From Desulfovibrio sp. A2 (lineage in GTDB: Bacteria; Desulfobacterota; Desulfovibrionia; Desulfovibrionales; Desulfovibrionaceae), in contig NZ_AGFG01000050.1 in the NCBI RefSeq assembly GCF_000226255.1, forward strand, positions 62,001-126,000: a stretch of DNA of 64,000 nt, given 5' to 3'. Below, one piece after another: positions 45,113 to 55,669 of this stretch. Position numbers and translations under genes: made by a program. Each line of letters begins with the position of its first letter. The first letter of the stretch is position 1. Below the pieces are notes generated by a model, which was not told the DNA's origin, made no database searches, and saw nothing but the letters and a program-made list of their open reading frames with translations.

Positions 45113-46198
45113 ATGCACATCTTGCACATCGTGGAATCCTTCGCGGCGGGCTGCCTGACGGCCCTTTCCACGCTCTGCCATGCCGTGCGTCCGGGATTCC
45201 GCCATTCCGTGGCCTATGCCCTGCGCGAAGAAACTCCCCCGGATTTCGCGTCCCAGTTTCCGCCGGACGTGGAGTTCCATGCCGTGCCCATGGGGGTGGG
45301 CGTGCTGCCGGGCTTGCGGGCCTGTCGGGAGTTGAGCGCGCTGATCCACGGCATCCGGCCCGATGTGGTCCACTGCCACTCCTCCAAGGCGGGAGTGTAT
45401 GGGCGTATTGCCGCCCTTCACCGTCACGTGCCCTCGGTCTACACGCCGCATGGTTTCGCCTTCCTGCGCACGGATGTCGCGCCCGTCACCCGTGCCGCGT
45501 TCCGGGGCGTGGAATGGCTTGTCGCCAGGGCTGGGCAGGCCATCGCCGCCTGTGGGGCGGAAGAGTACGTGCTGTCGCGTCAATTGGCGGGGCGGGGCAG
45601 GACCGTGGTGTTCGTGCGCAACGCCGTGGAGTTGCCAGTTCTCGACGCGCTGGTGGCCAGTGCGCCCGCACGTGGGGCCAGCGAAAGGGTGTTGGCGGGC
45701 ACCTGCGGCCGGGCGGTGCCGCAACGCGCCCCGGAACTTTTCGGCGACATCGCCCGTCGCCTGCACGGTGAAGTGGACTGGACGTGGATCGGCGCCACGG
45801 AGGCGGCCGCAGCCTGTCTGCCGTCGCACGTGACACGCACGGGGTGGCTTGACCGGGCCGCCGCGTTGAGCCGCGTTGCGGAACTGGACATCTACGTGCA
45901 GACTTCCCGCTGGGAAGGGCTTTCGTACAGCATTCTTGAGGCCATGGCGCTCGGCAAGCCGGTGGTGGCCACCCGCATTCCCTCCAACGAGGTGGTCATC
46001 GAGGATGGCGTGACCGGTTTTCTTGGCAACGATGCCGCGGAACTTGCCGAACATGTGCGCCGCCTGTCGCGTGATGCCGGGCTGCGCGCCCGCATGGGGG
46101 CGGCGGCCCGCGCCTGCATCGCCGACCACTACGACGCGAGGCGCAGTTATGAAGCCTACGCCGACCTGTACCGCCGTCTGGCCCGGACGAAGGGCTAG
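45113..46198 (+). CDS. GT4 glycosyltransferase
   Basis: 361 aa. MHILHIVESFAAGCLTALST, PDVVHCHSSKAGVYGRIAAL and VPSVYTPHGFAFL are typical of the N-domain of GT-B transferases. The C-domain has the donor-sugar motif WEGLSYSILEAMALGKPVVAT (E-x7-E). Adds a sugar to a lipid-linked surface polysaccharide precursor at the inner membrane. No clear ribosome site. First gene of a five-gene cassette. Confidence 0.9.
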   Translation: MHILHIVESFAAGCLTALSTLCHAVRPGFRHSVAYALREETPPDFASQFPPDVEFHAVPMGVGVLPGLRACRELSALIHGIRPDVVHCHSSKAGVYGRIAALHRHVPSVYTPHGFAFLRTDVAPVTRAAFRGVEWLVARAGQAIAACGAEEYVLSRQLAGRGRTVVFVRNAVELPVLDALVASAPARGASERVLAGTCGRAVPQRAPELFGDIARRLHGEVDWTWIGATEAAAACLPSHVTRTGWLDRAAALSRVAELDIYVQTSRWEGLSYSILEAMALGKPVVATRIPSNEVVIEDGVTGFLGNDAAELAEHVRRLSRDAGLRARMGAAARACIADHYDARRSYEAYADLYRRLARTKG

Positions 46199-46201
46199 CC
46201 C

Positions 46202-47482
46202 GTGAACATCAGGCGGAACCTGGCTGCCCGCATGCCCCGCCTGCGCACCTTCCTTTCCTTCGGGGCCATCCAGGCGGCGCAGATGGTGCTGCCGCTGCTG
46301 GCCTTGCCCTATCTTTCCCGCGTGCTGGGGCCGGAACCGTTCGGCGCGACCTTGTACATGCTGGCGGTGTCGGCCGTGGCAGGCATGTGCGTGGAGTGGG
46401 GGTTTGCGCTGGGCGCGGTGCGCGATGTGGCCACGCATCGGGATGATCCCGTGGCGCTCGGCCGCACCGTGGCCGACGTCCTGTCCGCGAAATGCCTGCT
46501 GACGGCGGCCTGCGCCCTGCTGGGCGTGGCGGGGTGGGCGCTGTTGCCCCTGGCCGGGCAATACCCGTGGGGATTCGCGCTGGCCGTGGCCAACGGCGTT
46601 GCGCTCGGGTTCAATCCGTTGTGGTTTTTTCAGGGCCTTGGCACGGGGGTCGCAGGGGTGGCCGCCTGCGAAGTGGGCGGAGGGCTGGCCGTGCTGTGCC
46701 TGATGCTGCCGCTGGTCCGAGAGCCGGAGCACTGGACGCACTACCTGTTGTTGCTGCTGCTGATCCGGGCGGGGACGTATGCATGGCTGACCGGGCGCGT
46801 TTTCTCTTGCCTTGGGTCGCATGCCGCGTCCATGCGCCTGTCAGGGGGCTGGCGAGCCCTGCGCGACGCACGGCACCTGTTTCTGGCGCACCTGGGGGCC
46901 ATGGCCAAGACGCACGGCGTGCCGCTGTTGCTGGGCGGGGCGTTGCCCGCGCGGGACATGGGCATGCTGATCGCTTGCGACAAGATGGCGCGCGGGCTGG
47001 TAAGCCTGACCATGCCCGTCATCCTTACCCTGTTCCCCGAATTGTGCGCCGCCCGGCGACAGGGGCGCGGAGATGACGTGCTGCGCCGCGTGCTGGTGGC
47101 CACGGGAGCGGCCATGGGGGGCGGCGCGGTGGCGGTCTGGGGGCTTGCACCATGGCTCGTCAGCGTGGCGCTGGGCCCGGAGTACGCGCAAGCCGCTCCG
47201 CTTTTGCGCGGGCTGTGCCCGCTGCTGGTACTGCTGCCCCTCAACTGCGTGCTGGGCACGCTGGGCCTGGTCCCGCAGGGCAGGGAGCAGGCGCTGACGC
47301 TGGCCATCGGCGCGTCGTCGCTGGCCGGTCTCTCGGCCGCGCTTCCGCTGGCGGGCACGTACGGCGTCGTGGCCGGGACGTGGCTTTCGACGGGGATGGA
47401 AGGACTGATCCTCGTCATCCTGTTCATCGCGTTGCGCCGGGCCAGCCCCCATTCGCCCCGGCCCGTTCGCCGTCATCCGTAG
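46202..47482 (+). CDS. Wzx-type polysaccharide flippase
   Basis: 426 aa, GTG start preceded by AAGGG. About 12 membrane segments; FLSFGAIQAAQMVLPLLALPYLSRVLGPEPFGATLYML is the hallmark of the Wzx/RfbX (MOP superfamily) start, and GLGTGVAGVAACEVGG lies mid-protein. Flips undecaprenyl-linked repeat units. Four bp after the first transferase. Confidence 0.9.
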   Translation: MNIRRNLAARMPRLRTFLSFGAIQAAQMVLPLLALPYLSRVLGPEPFGATLYMLAVSAVAGMCVEWGFALGAVRDVATHRDDPVALGRTVADVLSAKCLLTAACALLGVAGWALLPLAGQYPWGFALAVANGVALGFNPLWFFQGLGTGVAGVAACEVGGGLAVLCLMLPLVREPEHWTHYLLLLLLIRAGTYAWLTGRVFSCLGSHAASMRLSGGWRALRDARHLFLAHLGAMAKTHGVPLLLGGALPARDMGMLIACDKMARGLVSLTMPVILTLFPELCAARRQGRGDDVLRRVLVATGAAMGGGAVAVWGLAPWLVSVALGPEYAQAAPLLRGLCPLLVLLPLNCVLGTLGLVPQGREQALTLAIGASSLAGLSAALPLAGTYGVVAGTWLSTGMEGLILVILFIALRRASPHSPRPVRRHP

Positions 47483-47495
47483 CCAGGAAATCCGC

Positions 47496-48389
47496 ATGCC
47501 CGTCACCGTCAGCGTCGTCGTGCCCGTTCGCAACGCAAGCCGCTATCTCGCGCAGGCCATGGAGTCCCTGCTCGCACAGACGTTGGCCGATGCGGAGATC
47601 GTGCTTGTGGACGACGGCTCCGACGATGGTTCGGGCGAGATGTGTCGCGCCTACGCGCGTGAGCATCCAGGCCGGGTGACGCTGGTGACCCCCGCCAGCC
47701 CGGTGGGCACGGGCCGGGCGCGCCAGTTGGGCATCGCCGCCGCATCGGGCGAGTACGTGGCCTTTGCCGACGCCGACGACATCCCCGCGCCGGACATGCT
47801 GGAGGCCCTGCACCACGCCGCGCTGCAGCATGGCGCGGACATGGTCATCGCCGGGTATGCCGTGCACAGGCGGGCGACATCCTTCACCGTCCTTGCCGAC
47901 GAACGCCCCGGAACGCCGCTGCGTCACAGGACAGACATTCTGGCCCCGGTGTGGAACAAGCTGTTCCGCAAGGACTTCCTGCTGGCCAACGCCATCACCT
48001 TTCCCGCGTCGAAGATGTTCGAGGACGGGGTGTTCGTGTACAAGGCCCTGGCCTGCGAACCTCGCGTGGCGCTCTGCCCACGTGTTGTCTATACCTACAT
48101 CCGGCGCGACCATAGCGTCTCGTCGGACATCATGATGCGCTGCGAGGCCATGGACAGCCTTGCGGACCTGCGCGCCTTCCTGAAGAAGCGCGGGGTGTTT
48201 CGGGACTTTCTGGCCGTATACGCCAGGCTGGTGTTCCTGCACTGCGTGTATTACCCGGCCTGCCTCGTGGGCATCGATTCCGTGTGGCACGGGCACCGTC
48301 GCATGGAGAACCTGCGTAACGTCTTGCCGTACCTGCGGGAGTTGCTGTGCTTCATCATGACAGGCAGGCGGAGCGGAGCCGGGGCGTGA
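47496..48389 (+). CDS. GT2 glycosyltransferase
   Basis: 297 aa, AGGAAA before ATG. GT-A fold: VSVVVPVRNASRYLAQAMES, VDDGSDDGSGEMC and FADADDIPAPDMLEAL (DxD). The C-terminal part has WNKLFRKDFL, typical of GT2 enzymes of capsule and O-antigen clusters. Confidence 0.92.
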   Translation: MPVTVSVVVPVRNASRYLAQAMESLLAQTLADAEIVLVDDGSDDGSGEMCRAYAREHPGRVTLVTPASPVGTGRARQLGIAAASGEYVAFADADDIPAPDMLEALHHAALQHGADMVIAGYAVHRRATSFTVLADERPGTPLRHRTDILAPVWNKLFRKDFLLANAITFPASKMFEDGVFVYKALACEPRVALCPRVVYTYIRRDHSVSSDIMMRCEAMDSLADLRAFLKKRGVFRDFLAVYARLVFLHCVYYPACLVGIDSVWHGHRRMENLRNVLPYLRELLCFIMTGRRSGAGA

Positions 48390-49840
48390 TCCGCCTTCTT
48401 CCGCTGTTCGCCTTCGCGCTGGTTCCCATTGCCCTCTGGCAGCGCTGGATTTTCACGTTCATTCCCAACTACCACATGCAGCATCTGCTGTTCTACGTGG
48501 CGCTTCCCGTGCTGTGCTGGGCATGGGCGAGCGGGTCGTGGAGCCCCCGCCGGGCGTGGCGGCGCGTGCTGCCGCTGCTGCCCGTGGCGGCGCTGGTTCT
48601 GGCCGTGCAGGGCGTGGCGGCGTGGAACAGCGCCCTGCGCTTTCCGGTGGAGGGCGTGCCCGTCTGGCGGGCCGTGGCGGTTTCGCTGCTGAAGCTGAGC
48701 ATGCAGTTGCCGTTCATCGCGTTCTTCATGGAATTGTGCCACCTGCTGATGGAAGATTCCGCCAGCCGTCGCAACGTGGTGCGCGGGGGTGTTGCCGGAT
48801 TCGTGGCATTGTGCGTGTTGTGCGCGCTGCAGGGCGTGTACGCCTATGGGATCGGGTTCGGTCTGGCGACACCGGGCGGAATGGACTGGTACGCCGACAT
48901 CCTGCGGGGTACCGCCGCCGGGCTTGAGTCACGCTGGGGCCAGGCCGTGTACGATTTTTACAGCAAGGGCAGCTATACGCTGACCGTCCGCCGCATCAAT
49001 GGTGTGTTTGAAGAGGCCTCTGCCCTCGCGGTCATGTTGGGAGTATTCTTCGTACCGCTTGGGCTCGGGCTAATGGGTCTTGGCGACGCGGAGCGCCGTG
49101 GCGCCTGGCGGATCGGTCTGGCCGTGGCGGTGGTCGCCGCCATGCTCATGGTGCTGGCCCTGACCAGCACGGGGCTGGTGCTGGCGCTGGTGGCCATGGG
49201 CCTCCTTGCCACCGTGTTGTTTCGGAGCAGTAGGCGTCTTGGCGTAGCCGTGTTGTGTGCGACGGTGGTGTGCGCCGCCGCCATTGCATTGGCCGTACCG
49301 CGTATGCCGAAGTATTCGCGAATCCTTGTGGAACGTGTGTCGCTGGTTAACGTGGAGCGTTTGCCCCGATACGTCCTGGGACGGGAGTTGTTGCGAGCGG
49401 CAGCGGATCACCCCATTGCCGGGGTGGGCCGTGGCTGGTCCTCCCTTCATGTGCTTGAGCGTGAAAGCTACCAGGCGGCTGCAAAAAAGGACCGGGAACT
49501 GTCCACATGGTTGATGTGGGGCAAGCTGCCCATCCTTTCCGCGTTGCCGGAACTGCTGGCTGAATACGGATTCCCCGTGGTGCTCGCGGCTGCCTTCGGA
49601 CTGTATTGGCTCTGGCGACGGCTGCGGCGTCTGCACGCGCTTGCCCCCGACTCGGCAGCGTTGTCGTTCGCCAGCGCGTTCTGCGGACCGTGGCTGGCCA
49701 TGTTGCTGATGGCGTCATTGGGGTCTTTCGACATTCGTAATCCGCTGATCGCACTGCCGTTTTACTGCTTGCTGGCCTTGGCGCGCGGCGCGGCCGATGA
49801 CGACGCGACGGGCATGCGCGGGGAAGGCGCATCCGCATGA
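48386..49840 (+). CDS. Wzy-type O-antigen/capsule polymerase
   Basis: 484 aa from GTG overlapping the GT2 stop (GTGA). About ten membrane spans and a large external loop near residues 320-390. The loop holds the Wzy_C/O-antigen-ligase-like motif AAADHPIAGVGRGWSSLHVLE. Polymerises or ligates repeat units at the periplasmic face. ATGA overlap with the last transferase. Confidence 0.82.
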   Translation: MIRLLPLFAFALVPIALWQRWIFTFIPNYHMQHLLFYVALPVLCWAWASGSWSPRRAWRRVLPLLPVAALVLAVQGVAAWNSALRFPVEGVPVWRAVAVSLLKLSMQLPFIAFFMELCHLLMEDSASRRNVVRGGVAGFVALCVLCALQGVYAYGIGFGLATPGGMDWYADILRGTAAGLESRWGQAVYDFYSKGSYTLTVRRINGVFEEASALAVMLGVFFVPLGLGLMGLGDAERRGAWRIGLAVAVVAAMLMVLALTSTGLVLALVAMGLLATVLFRSSRRLGVAVLCATVVCAAAIALAVPRMPKYSRILVERVSLVNVERLPRYVLGRELLRAAADHPIAGVGRGWSSLHVLERESYQAAAKKDRELSTWLMWGKLPILSALPELLAEYGFPVVLAAAFGLYWLWRRLRRLHALAPDSAALSFASAFCGPWLAMLLMASLGSFDIRNPLIALPFYCLLALARGAADDDATGMRGEGASA

Positions 49841-50958
49841 TCCGCTGCCAACTGCTCATGCACAGCCACGGGGGCGGGGCCGAGCAACTGGCTCTCCTGC
49901 TGGCGCGCGAACTGGACCGCCGCCGATTTGCGCCCACCGTGGCCTGCCTGCGCCATCTGCCCGGGTTGGCGGCCGAAGTGCCCTCGGACGTGCCCCTGCT
50001 CATGCCAAAGGATTCCACGGCGTGGGCAGCCCTGCGCAATCTGGCTCGCATTCGGCGCGACTGCGCGCGCAGCGGTGTGGTGGTGGGCACGCTGGAGCTG
50101 CAAAGCCTGCTGGCCGCCGCGTTGCTGGCCCCGCGCGGCAGGGCCGTGGGCTGGCTGCACAAGGATGTTCCCGGCTATCTGGCCCAGCGCGGCAAGGGCT
50201 ACGGCCGACTGTACGCCACCCTGCTGGGCACGGCCGCGGCGCGATGCCAGAGGCTGGTCTGCGTCAGCGAGGGGGTGCGTGCCTCCACGGCGGCGTTGCT
50301 GCCGGGGTGCGATGGTTCCCTGCGGGTGCTGTGGAACCCCGTGGATATCGACCGGATACGGCGCGAATCCGAAGAACCGCTGCCCGAATCGCTGGCCCCG
50401 TATTTCTGTGTCCCCGTGTTGCTGGGCGTGGGCCGGCTGGTGCCGCAAAAGGCCTTTCATGTGCTTATCCGGGCGCATGCCCTGTTGCGCCAGCGCGGCG
50501 GGCGGCAGGCTCTGTGCATCGTGGGGGAAGGGCCGGAGCGCCCGTTCCTGGAGGCGGAAGCGAGGCGGCTGGGCGTGGCCGATTCCACGCTGCTGCCGGG
50601 TTTCCGGAATCCTTGGCCGCTGATGCGCCATGCCCGCGCCCTGGGCGTGAGTTCGGCCTTCGAGGGGTTTTCCCTGGTCATCGTGGAGGCCCTGGCGCTT
50701 GGCCTGCCCGTTGTTGCGACGGACTGCCCCAGCGGGCCTTCCGAGGTGTTGCAGGGCGGCGAATTCGGCGCACTGGTGCCCGTGGGCGATGCCGTGGCCC
50801 TCGCGGATGCGTTGCAGCCCCTGCTGGGTGACGCCCCGTGCGTTGATGCCGACCGCGTGGCCGCCGGTCATGCGCGGGCCGGGGATTTTTCCCTTGCCCG
50901 CACCGTGGGGGCCTGGGAGGCGTTGCTGGAGGAATGCGCAGCTGTTGCCAGACGCTGA
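49837..50958 (+). CDS. GT4 glycosyltransferase
   Basis: 373 aa. MIRCQLLMHSHGGGAEQLAL, VGRLVPQKAFHVLIRAHALL, and the donor motif SAFEGFSLVIVEALALGLPVVATDCPSGPSEVL. GT-B retaining transferase, last gene of the surface polysaccharide cassette. The cassette lacks a priming transferase (WbaP/WecA), Wzz/Wza and nucleotide-sugar genes, so it depends on loci elsewhere. Confidence 0.9.
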   Translation: MIRCQLLMHSHGGGAEQLALLLARELDRRRFAPTVACLRHLPGLAAEVPSDVPLLMPKDSTAWAALRNLARIRRDCARSGVVVGTLELQSLLAAALLAPRGRAVGWLHKDVPGYLAQRGKGYGRLYATLLGTAAARCQRLVCVSEGVRASTAALLPGCDGSLRVLWNPVDIDRIRRESEEPLPESLAPYFCVPVLLGVGRLVPQKAFHVLIRAHALLRQRGGRQALCIVGEGPERPFLEAEARRLGVADSTLLPGFRNPWPLMRHARALGVSSAFEGFSLVIVEALALGLPVVATDCPSGPSEVLQGGEFGALVPVGDAVALADALQPLLGDAPCVDADRVAAGHARAGDFSLARTVGAWEALLEECAAVARR

Positions 50959-50960
50959 CG

Positions 50961-51070
50961 GCACGCCGCCTTGCCCGCCTCTTGAGGGAAAGGGGCGGCG
51001 TGCTGCGGCGAACATGCATTTCCAACGACAAGGGGGCCGATCCGCCATGGACCGGCTCCCTTGTCGGTTG
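50961..51070. terminator. two hairpins between convergent genes
   Basis: GCACGCCGCC / GGCGGCGTGC (50961-50970 with 50994-51003), then a long imperfect hairpin CAACGACAAGGGGGCCG / CGGCTCCCTTGTCGGTTG (51023-51070; 16 of 18 paired). Neither has a T-run. They lie between the polysaccharide cassette and the chemoreceptor. Confidence 0.55.
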
Positions 51071-51152
51071 CAGTATCTTTCTTCCTTGCCGGGGCCGACC
51101 GCGAGGCGCGTTCCGTCTCGTACCGGGCTTGTGGTCACGGCGTGGCCGGGCG

Positions 51153-53240
51153 CTACTTCCCGCCCTTCAGTTCGCTGATGATGCCCGCGATCTGGGCCAT
51201 CTGGCCGGAAAGCTCGTGCACGGCCTCGGCCGCGCGGGCCACGCCATTGGCGGTGTCCGCCGTGATGCGGTTGATTTCGTCGATGGACCGGTTGATCTCG
51301 TCGCTGGTGGCGGACTGCTGCTCTGCGGCGGTGGCGATGCTGCGGATCTGGTCAGCCGAGGTTTCCACCCCGCGCACGATCTCGTCCAGCACCCGGCCGG
51401 ACGCGCCGGTCAGTTCCACAACCCGCTCCATGTCGTGCACCGCGCCGTCCACGGCCAGCATGTTCTGGCGCGCCTCCGCCTGGATGGCCCGGATGGAATC
51501 GCCCACCTGCTTGGTGGCCCCCATGGTCTTTTCCGCCAGTTTGCGCACCTCGTCGGCGACCACGGCGAAACCGCGCCCGGCGTCCCCGGCGCGGGCCGCC
51601 TCGATGGCCGCGTTCAGCGCCAGCAGGTTGGTCTGGTCGGCGATGTCCTCGATGACGTTCATGATGGCCCCGATGGATTCCGCCTGTTGCCCCAGCTTGT
51701 CCATGTTGGCCTTCAGGTCCATGGTGCGGTCGCGGGTGGCCTGCATGGCCTCCATGGAGCGCTGCACGGTGCGTTCGCCGTCCTGGGCCTTTTCCTTGGC
51801 GTTGGCGCTTTCGGTGGCCGCCTCGCCGGAATTGCGGGCCACCTCCAGCACGGTGGCGTTCATCTCTTCCATGGCCGTGGCCGTTTCGGCGATGCGCTGG
51901 CCCTGCACCTCGGCCCCGTGGCGGATTTCCCCGGTCTGGCGGGCGATTTCGGCCGAGGCGGCGGCGACGTGGGCCACCACGTCCTCCAGCCGCAGCGCGG
52001 CTGCATGCATGCCCTCGCGCTGGGCCACCTCGGCCTGGGCGCGGGCGGCTTGCACCTCTGCCGTGGCCTCCTGCGCGTCGCGGGCGCGTCGCTCGGCCTC
52101 TTCGGTCTTGCGGGTGATTTCGGCGATGTTGCCTTCCAGCGTGGCGGCCATCTCGTCCAGCGCGGCGTAGATCTGGCCGATTTCGTCCCGGCGGGTAAGA
52201 CCGATGCGCGAGGCGTAGCGGCCCTGCGATATCTCGCGCAGGAAGGCGGTGACCCGCAGCAGCCCGCGCACCACCAGCCGGTCCATGAACAGGCCCAGCA
52301 CCACCAGGATGGCCACCACGGAAACGGCCATGACGATGCCTATCTGCCACAGCAGGTCGTTCACCCCGGACAGCACCTCGGCCTTGTCGATGATGCCGAT
52401 GAACCGCCAGCCCAGCGCGGGCGAGGTGAACACCTCGGCCAGGCATTGGGTGCCGCCGATGCGCACCTCGGCCGAGCCGGAGCCGAGGTCGAACAGGGTC
52501 TTGAACGCCGGGTCGCCCGCATCGGCGATGTTCTTGAAGTTCATGGCCTTGTCACGCGGGTTGGCGACGACGGTGCCGTCGCCCTGCACCAGCAGCACGT
52601 AGCCGCTCTTGCCCAGGCGGATGGTGGCCATGGTGTCGGACAACTCGTTCAGGGTCAGGTCTATGGCGGCCACGGCCACGGTTTCGCCGTCGCGCACATA
52701 CGCCTTGGCCACGCTGATCATGGCGTCGCCGGTGGTGCCCTTGTAGGCGGCGGTCACCTGCGGCTGGGTTGTGTCCTTCAGCGCCACCTGCCACCACACC
52801 CGGGTGCGCGGGTCGTACCCCTTGCGGGTGCCCTGCACGTTGCTGAGCACGTTGCCACCCCAGCGGGTGCCTATGTACACGCTGTCGTAGCTGGGGTGGG
52901 TGCTCTTGATCCATTGCAGCAGCGGGCTCATCTGCTGGCCGTAGGCGTCGTCCGGCGCGGGGGTGCGGGGCTTTTCCTCGGGGCCGAGGTAGCTGGTAAC
53001 CCGCTCGTCGATCTGGGCGTTGAGCGGGCTTGCGGCGATCATGGCCGCGTTGCGCCGTGCGTCGTCCAGCAGAAAGCCCATGGCCCTGTCCACCTGCATG
53101 ATCTCGTTGCGCGTGGCGGTGGAAAACGCCGCCACGGCCTGGTCGCTGACCCGTGCGTGGATGATGGTGTAGATGACGACAAACGGGATGATGACGGTGA
53201 GGCAAAGCCCCACCAGCAGGGTGAATTTGATGGACCGCAT
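51153..53240 (-). CDS. methyl-accepting chemotaxis protein with Cache sensor
   Basis: 695 aa, AGGAG before ATG. Span about 7-27, a periplasmic double-Cache-type sensor ([30 protein letters not shown] region, [17 protein letters not shown]), second span about 295-317, HAMP, then a signalling coiled coil with the receptor tip [23 protein letters not shown] and [14 protein letters not shown]. No C-terminal CheR-binding pentapeptide (ends ISELKGGK). Probably senses small organic ligands. Confidence 0.93.
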   Translation of the reverse strand: MRSIKFTLLVGLCLTVIIPFVVIYTIIHARVSDQAVAAFSTATRNEIMQVDRAMGFLLDDARRNAAMIAASPLNAQIDERVTSYLGPEEKPRTPAPDDAYGQQMSPLLQWIKSTHPSYDSVYIGTRWGGNVLSNVQGTRKGYDPRTRVWWQVALKDTTQPQVTAAYKGTTGDAMISVAKAYVRDGETVAVAAIDLTLNELSDTMATIRLGKSGYVLLVQGDGTVVANPRDKAMNFKNIADAGDPAFKTLFDLGSGSAEVRIGGTQCLAEVFTSPALGWRFIGIIDKAEVLSGVNDLLWQIGIVMAVSVVAILVVLGLFMDRLVVRGLLRVTAFLREISQGRYASRIGLTRRDEIGQIYAALDEMAATLEGNIAEITRKTEEAERRARDAQEATAEVQAARAQAEVAQREGMHAAALRLEDVVAHVAAASAEIARQTGEIRHGAEVQGQRIAETATAMEEMNATVLEVARNSGEAATESANAKEKAQDGERTVQRSMEAMQATRDRTMDLKANMDKLGQQAESIGAIMNVIEDIADQTNLLALNAAIEAARAGDAGRGFAVVADEVRKLAEKTMGATKQVGDSIRAIQAEARQNMLAVDGAVHDMERVVELTGASGRVLDEIVRGVETSADQIRSIATAAEQQSATSDEINRSIDEINRITADTANGVARAAEAVHELSGQMAQIAGIISELKGGK

Positions 53241-53604
53241 GCGGGGCTCCTGTGGGTTCGCTGCGCACCGAGGGGGCGGCGCCAGGACGAGGCGGCGCCG
53301 CCGGATGTGAAGAGTGTATCCGTGCGGCAAGGGGGCGGGAAGTATATCCCGCAGATTGCCAGCGATGAATGACGGATTGCCGACCGCCGGCAGACGGTCG
53401 GGTGAACGCGCGTGCGACTTCGACGGGCGGGAGGAAGACTGCCGGCGGCGAGAGCAGGCGAGACGGCGGCGCGCGAAGCGCCCCATTCCATGAACTGCGC
53501 GAACAGTCAAGTGCATGAGAGAGGGGCGGAAAAGACCGTCAGGCAGGGCAACAAGCGGCGAAAAGGCGGGCACCAGTGTCCCGCCTTCCCGAAATCCGGC
53601 GTGC
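53241..53604. other. 364-bp gap with MFS terminator and chemoreceptor leader
   Basis: 53558-53588 holds a minus-strand terminator AAGGCGGG / CCCGCCTT followed by TTCG for the MFS gene. Minus-strand TATACT (about 53346) inside GGGAAGTATATCCC may be the -10 of the chemoreceptor. No gene. Confidence 0.5.
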
Positions 53605-54882
53605 CTACGCCTTGCCGCCCAGATATTCGCAGGCGAACCCCAGTAGCGAACTTGCCGCGCCAAAGCCGCATACCCCGGCCCAGCCGAAGTGCGCGTATGC
53701 CTGCGCGCCAATGGCGGTGCCCAGCGCGCCGCCGACAAACATCATGGTCATGTACACGGTGTTCAGGCGGCTGCGCGCCCCGGCGTCCAGCGCATAGACG
53801 CGGGCCTGGTTGGACACCATGGCCGCCTGCAACCCCGCGTCCATCAGGATGATGCCCGCCACCAGCGCGAGCATGGACGTGCGCCCCGCCCAGAACAGCG
53901 CGAACGAGGCGGCCACGGCGGCAGCGCCCAGCACGATGATGCGCCGGTTGCCGTCCTGCCCGCGCCACTTGTCGGCCAGCCGCCCGGCCAGGGGCGCGGC
54001 CATGACCCCGACGATGCCGATCACGCCCAGCGCCCCGGCCACGGAACTGCCCATGCGGAACGGGGGCTGCTCCAGAAAGAAGGCCAGGCTGGCCCAGAAG
54101 GACACGAAGCCCGCGAACAGCAGCCCCTGCACCAGCCCGGAGCGGCGCAGCAGGCCGTGGGCGCGGAACAGTTGCAGCAGTGAAAGCAGCAGGCGCGGGT
54201 AGCTGATGGTGGTGGCGGGCCGGACAACGGGCAGGCGGGCGGCCAGCACTGCCGCCAGCACCGCGCACACGCCGCCCGCAAGCCAGAACAGCAGACGCCA
54301 GCTCGCATATTCCGAGACCAGTCCGCTGACCGTGCGCGACAGCAGGATGCCGGAGAGCAGCCCTGCCATGACCAGCCCCACCACGCGGCCCTTCTGGTTG
54401 TCCGGGGCCAGTTGCGCGGCCATGGGGATGATCTGCTGGGCCACGGTGGCCAGGGCGCCTACGGCCAGGCTGGCGGCGGCCAGCGTCCACAGCCCCTGCG
54501 CGAAGCCGGACAGCACCAGCGCCAAGGCCAGGGCGGCCACGCTCCAGACGATGAGCCCGCGCCGCTCCAGCCGGTCACCCAGGGGGGTGAGCAGCAGCAG
54601 CCCGGCGGCGTAGCCCGCCTGGGTCAGGATGGGGATGAGCGATATTTCCCCCTGCCCGGCGTGAAAGGCGCGGGCCAGAATGCCCAGCATGGGCTGGTTG
54701 TAATAGATGCTGGCCACGCACAGGCCCGCTGCGGCGGCCATGAGCAGCACCAGCGCGCCGCTGAGGTCGCGCCCTTGATCGTACTCCGGCATCCGGTCCG
54801 GACGGGCATCTTGTCCGAAGGTGGCGGGCTGGGAAAGATCGGGCGTGGTCTGGGAATGCATGGTGGAAATGCCGGCGGACAT
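53605..54882 (-). CDS. MFS efflux transporter (DHA1-like)
   Basis: 425 aa, AAGGAG before [24 protein letters not shown], motif [14 protein letters not shown], and [24 protein letters not shown] (motif C-like) mark a 12-span drug:H+ antiporter of the YdhP/Bcr branch. A palindromic operator over its promoter and the TetR gene immediately upstream suggest inducible efflux. Confidence 0.88.
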   Translation of the reverse strand: MSAGISTMHSQTTPDLSQPATFGQDARPDRMPEYDQGRDLSGALVLLMAAAAGLCVASIYYNQPMLGILARAFHAGQGEISLIPILTQAGYAAGLLLLTPLGDRLERRGLIVWSVAALALALVLSGFAQGLWTLAAASLAVGALATVAQQIIPMAAQLAPDNQKGRVVGLVMAGLLSGILLSRTVSGLVSEYASWRLLFWLAGGVCAVLAAVLAARLPVVRPATTISYPRLLLSLLQLFRAHGLLRRSGLVQGLLFAGFVSFWASLAFFLEQPPFRMGSSVAGALGVIGIVGVMAAPLAGRLADKWRGQDGNRRIIVLGAAAVAASFALFWAGRTSMLALVAGIILMDAGLQAAMVSNQARVYALDAGARSRLNTVYMTMMFVGGALGTAIGAQAYAHFGWAGVCGFGAASSLLGFACEYLGGKA

Positions 54883-54908
54883 GGTGATGGCTCCTTTTTG
54901 TAAAAACG

Positions 54909-54947
54909 ATACGGTCCGTATTTAAAATCAGAGCGAGGCCGCGTCAA
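54909..54947 (-). promoter_or_regulatory. MFS promoter overlapped by TetR-type operator
   Basis: Minus strand TTGACG (54947-54942), 17-bp spacer, TAAATA (54924-54919). The perfect palindrome ATACGG-T-CCGTAT (54909-54921) covers the -10 box, ideal for repression by the adjacent TetR protein. Confidence 0.65.
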
Positions 54948-55069
54948 GTGACAAAAGGGGGCGAACGCAAAAAACTCCGGCGCGCATGCGACGGAGGGCG
55001 GAAGCAGCGAGAAACGGTATGAGGGGGAAACGGGCGGCCGGTTGTGGCCGGTCGCGGGCAGAGGGGGGG

Positions 55070-55669
55070 CTACCGGGGCAGCAGCACGGGGGCGAACGCC
55101 GAGGCGGCGATGCCCCGGATGAACGCATCGTCCAGCGGCCCGTGCTGGAGCAGCAGGCGGTGGAAGATGGGGGCGTACAGCGCATCCACCAGCAGCTCGA
55201 GGTCGATGTCCGGGCGCAGTTCACCCTGGGCGATGCCCCGCCGCAGGGCGTCCTTGGCCGCCGCGCGGCGCGGCAGCAGATAGCTTTCCACGAAGGCGGC
55301 CAGGGTTTGCGGATCGCCCTGACCAAGCCCGATGAGTTCGCGCACCAGCCGTCCGGTGACACCGCGATAGACCTCGGCCAGCAGGTGCATCTGGGCGGTC
55401 ACGTCGGCCACGGCGGAATCGGTGTGGGGAAAGTCGATGCGCGGCTTGGTGGCGTCCATGAACGCCTCCATGGCCACGGCCCCCTTGCCCGGCCACCAGC
55501 GGTACAGCGTGGCCTTGCTGACCCCGGCGCGCGAGGCAATGCCCTCCATGGTCAGGCGGGCGTAGCCCACCTCTTCGAGCAGGGCGTTGGTGGCTTCCAG
55601 GATCTGCGTGCGCGAGGCATCGCAGCGGGGGCGGCCACGGGGGCGTTTTTTTGGGGTGGGTGCGTCCAT
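55070..55669 (-). CDS. TetR-family repressor
   Basis: 199 aa. HTH: ILEATNALLEEVGYARLTMEGIASRAGVSKATLYRWWPGKGAV, preceded by a basic arm KKRPRGRPR. The C-terminal TetR_C-like region binds an unknown ligand. It lies 187 bp upstream of the MFS gene on the same strand and probably represses it. Confidence 0.92.
   Translation of the reverse strand: MDAPTPKKRPRGRPRCDASRTQILEATNALLEEVGYARLTMEGIASRAGVSKATLYRWWPGKGAVAMEAFMDATKPRIDFPHTDSAVADVTAQMHLLAEVYRGVTGRLVRELIGLGQGDPQTLAAFVESYLLPRRAAAKDALRRGIAQGELRPDIDLELLVDALYAPIFHRLLLQHGPLDDAFIRGIAASAFAPVLLPR

Noticed and set aside
44860..45771. Plus-strand 303-codon frame upstream of and overlapping the first glycosyltransferase
   Set aside because: Out of frame with the GT4 gene, Arg/Gly-rich and without domain; a shadow.
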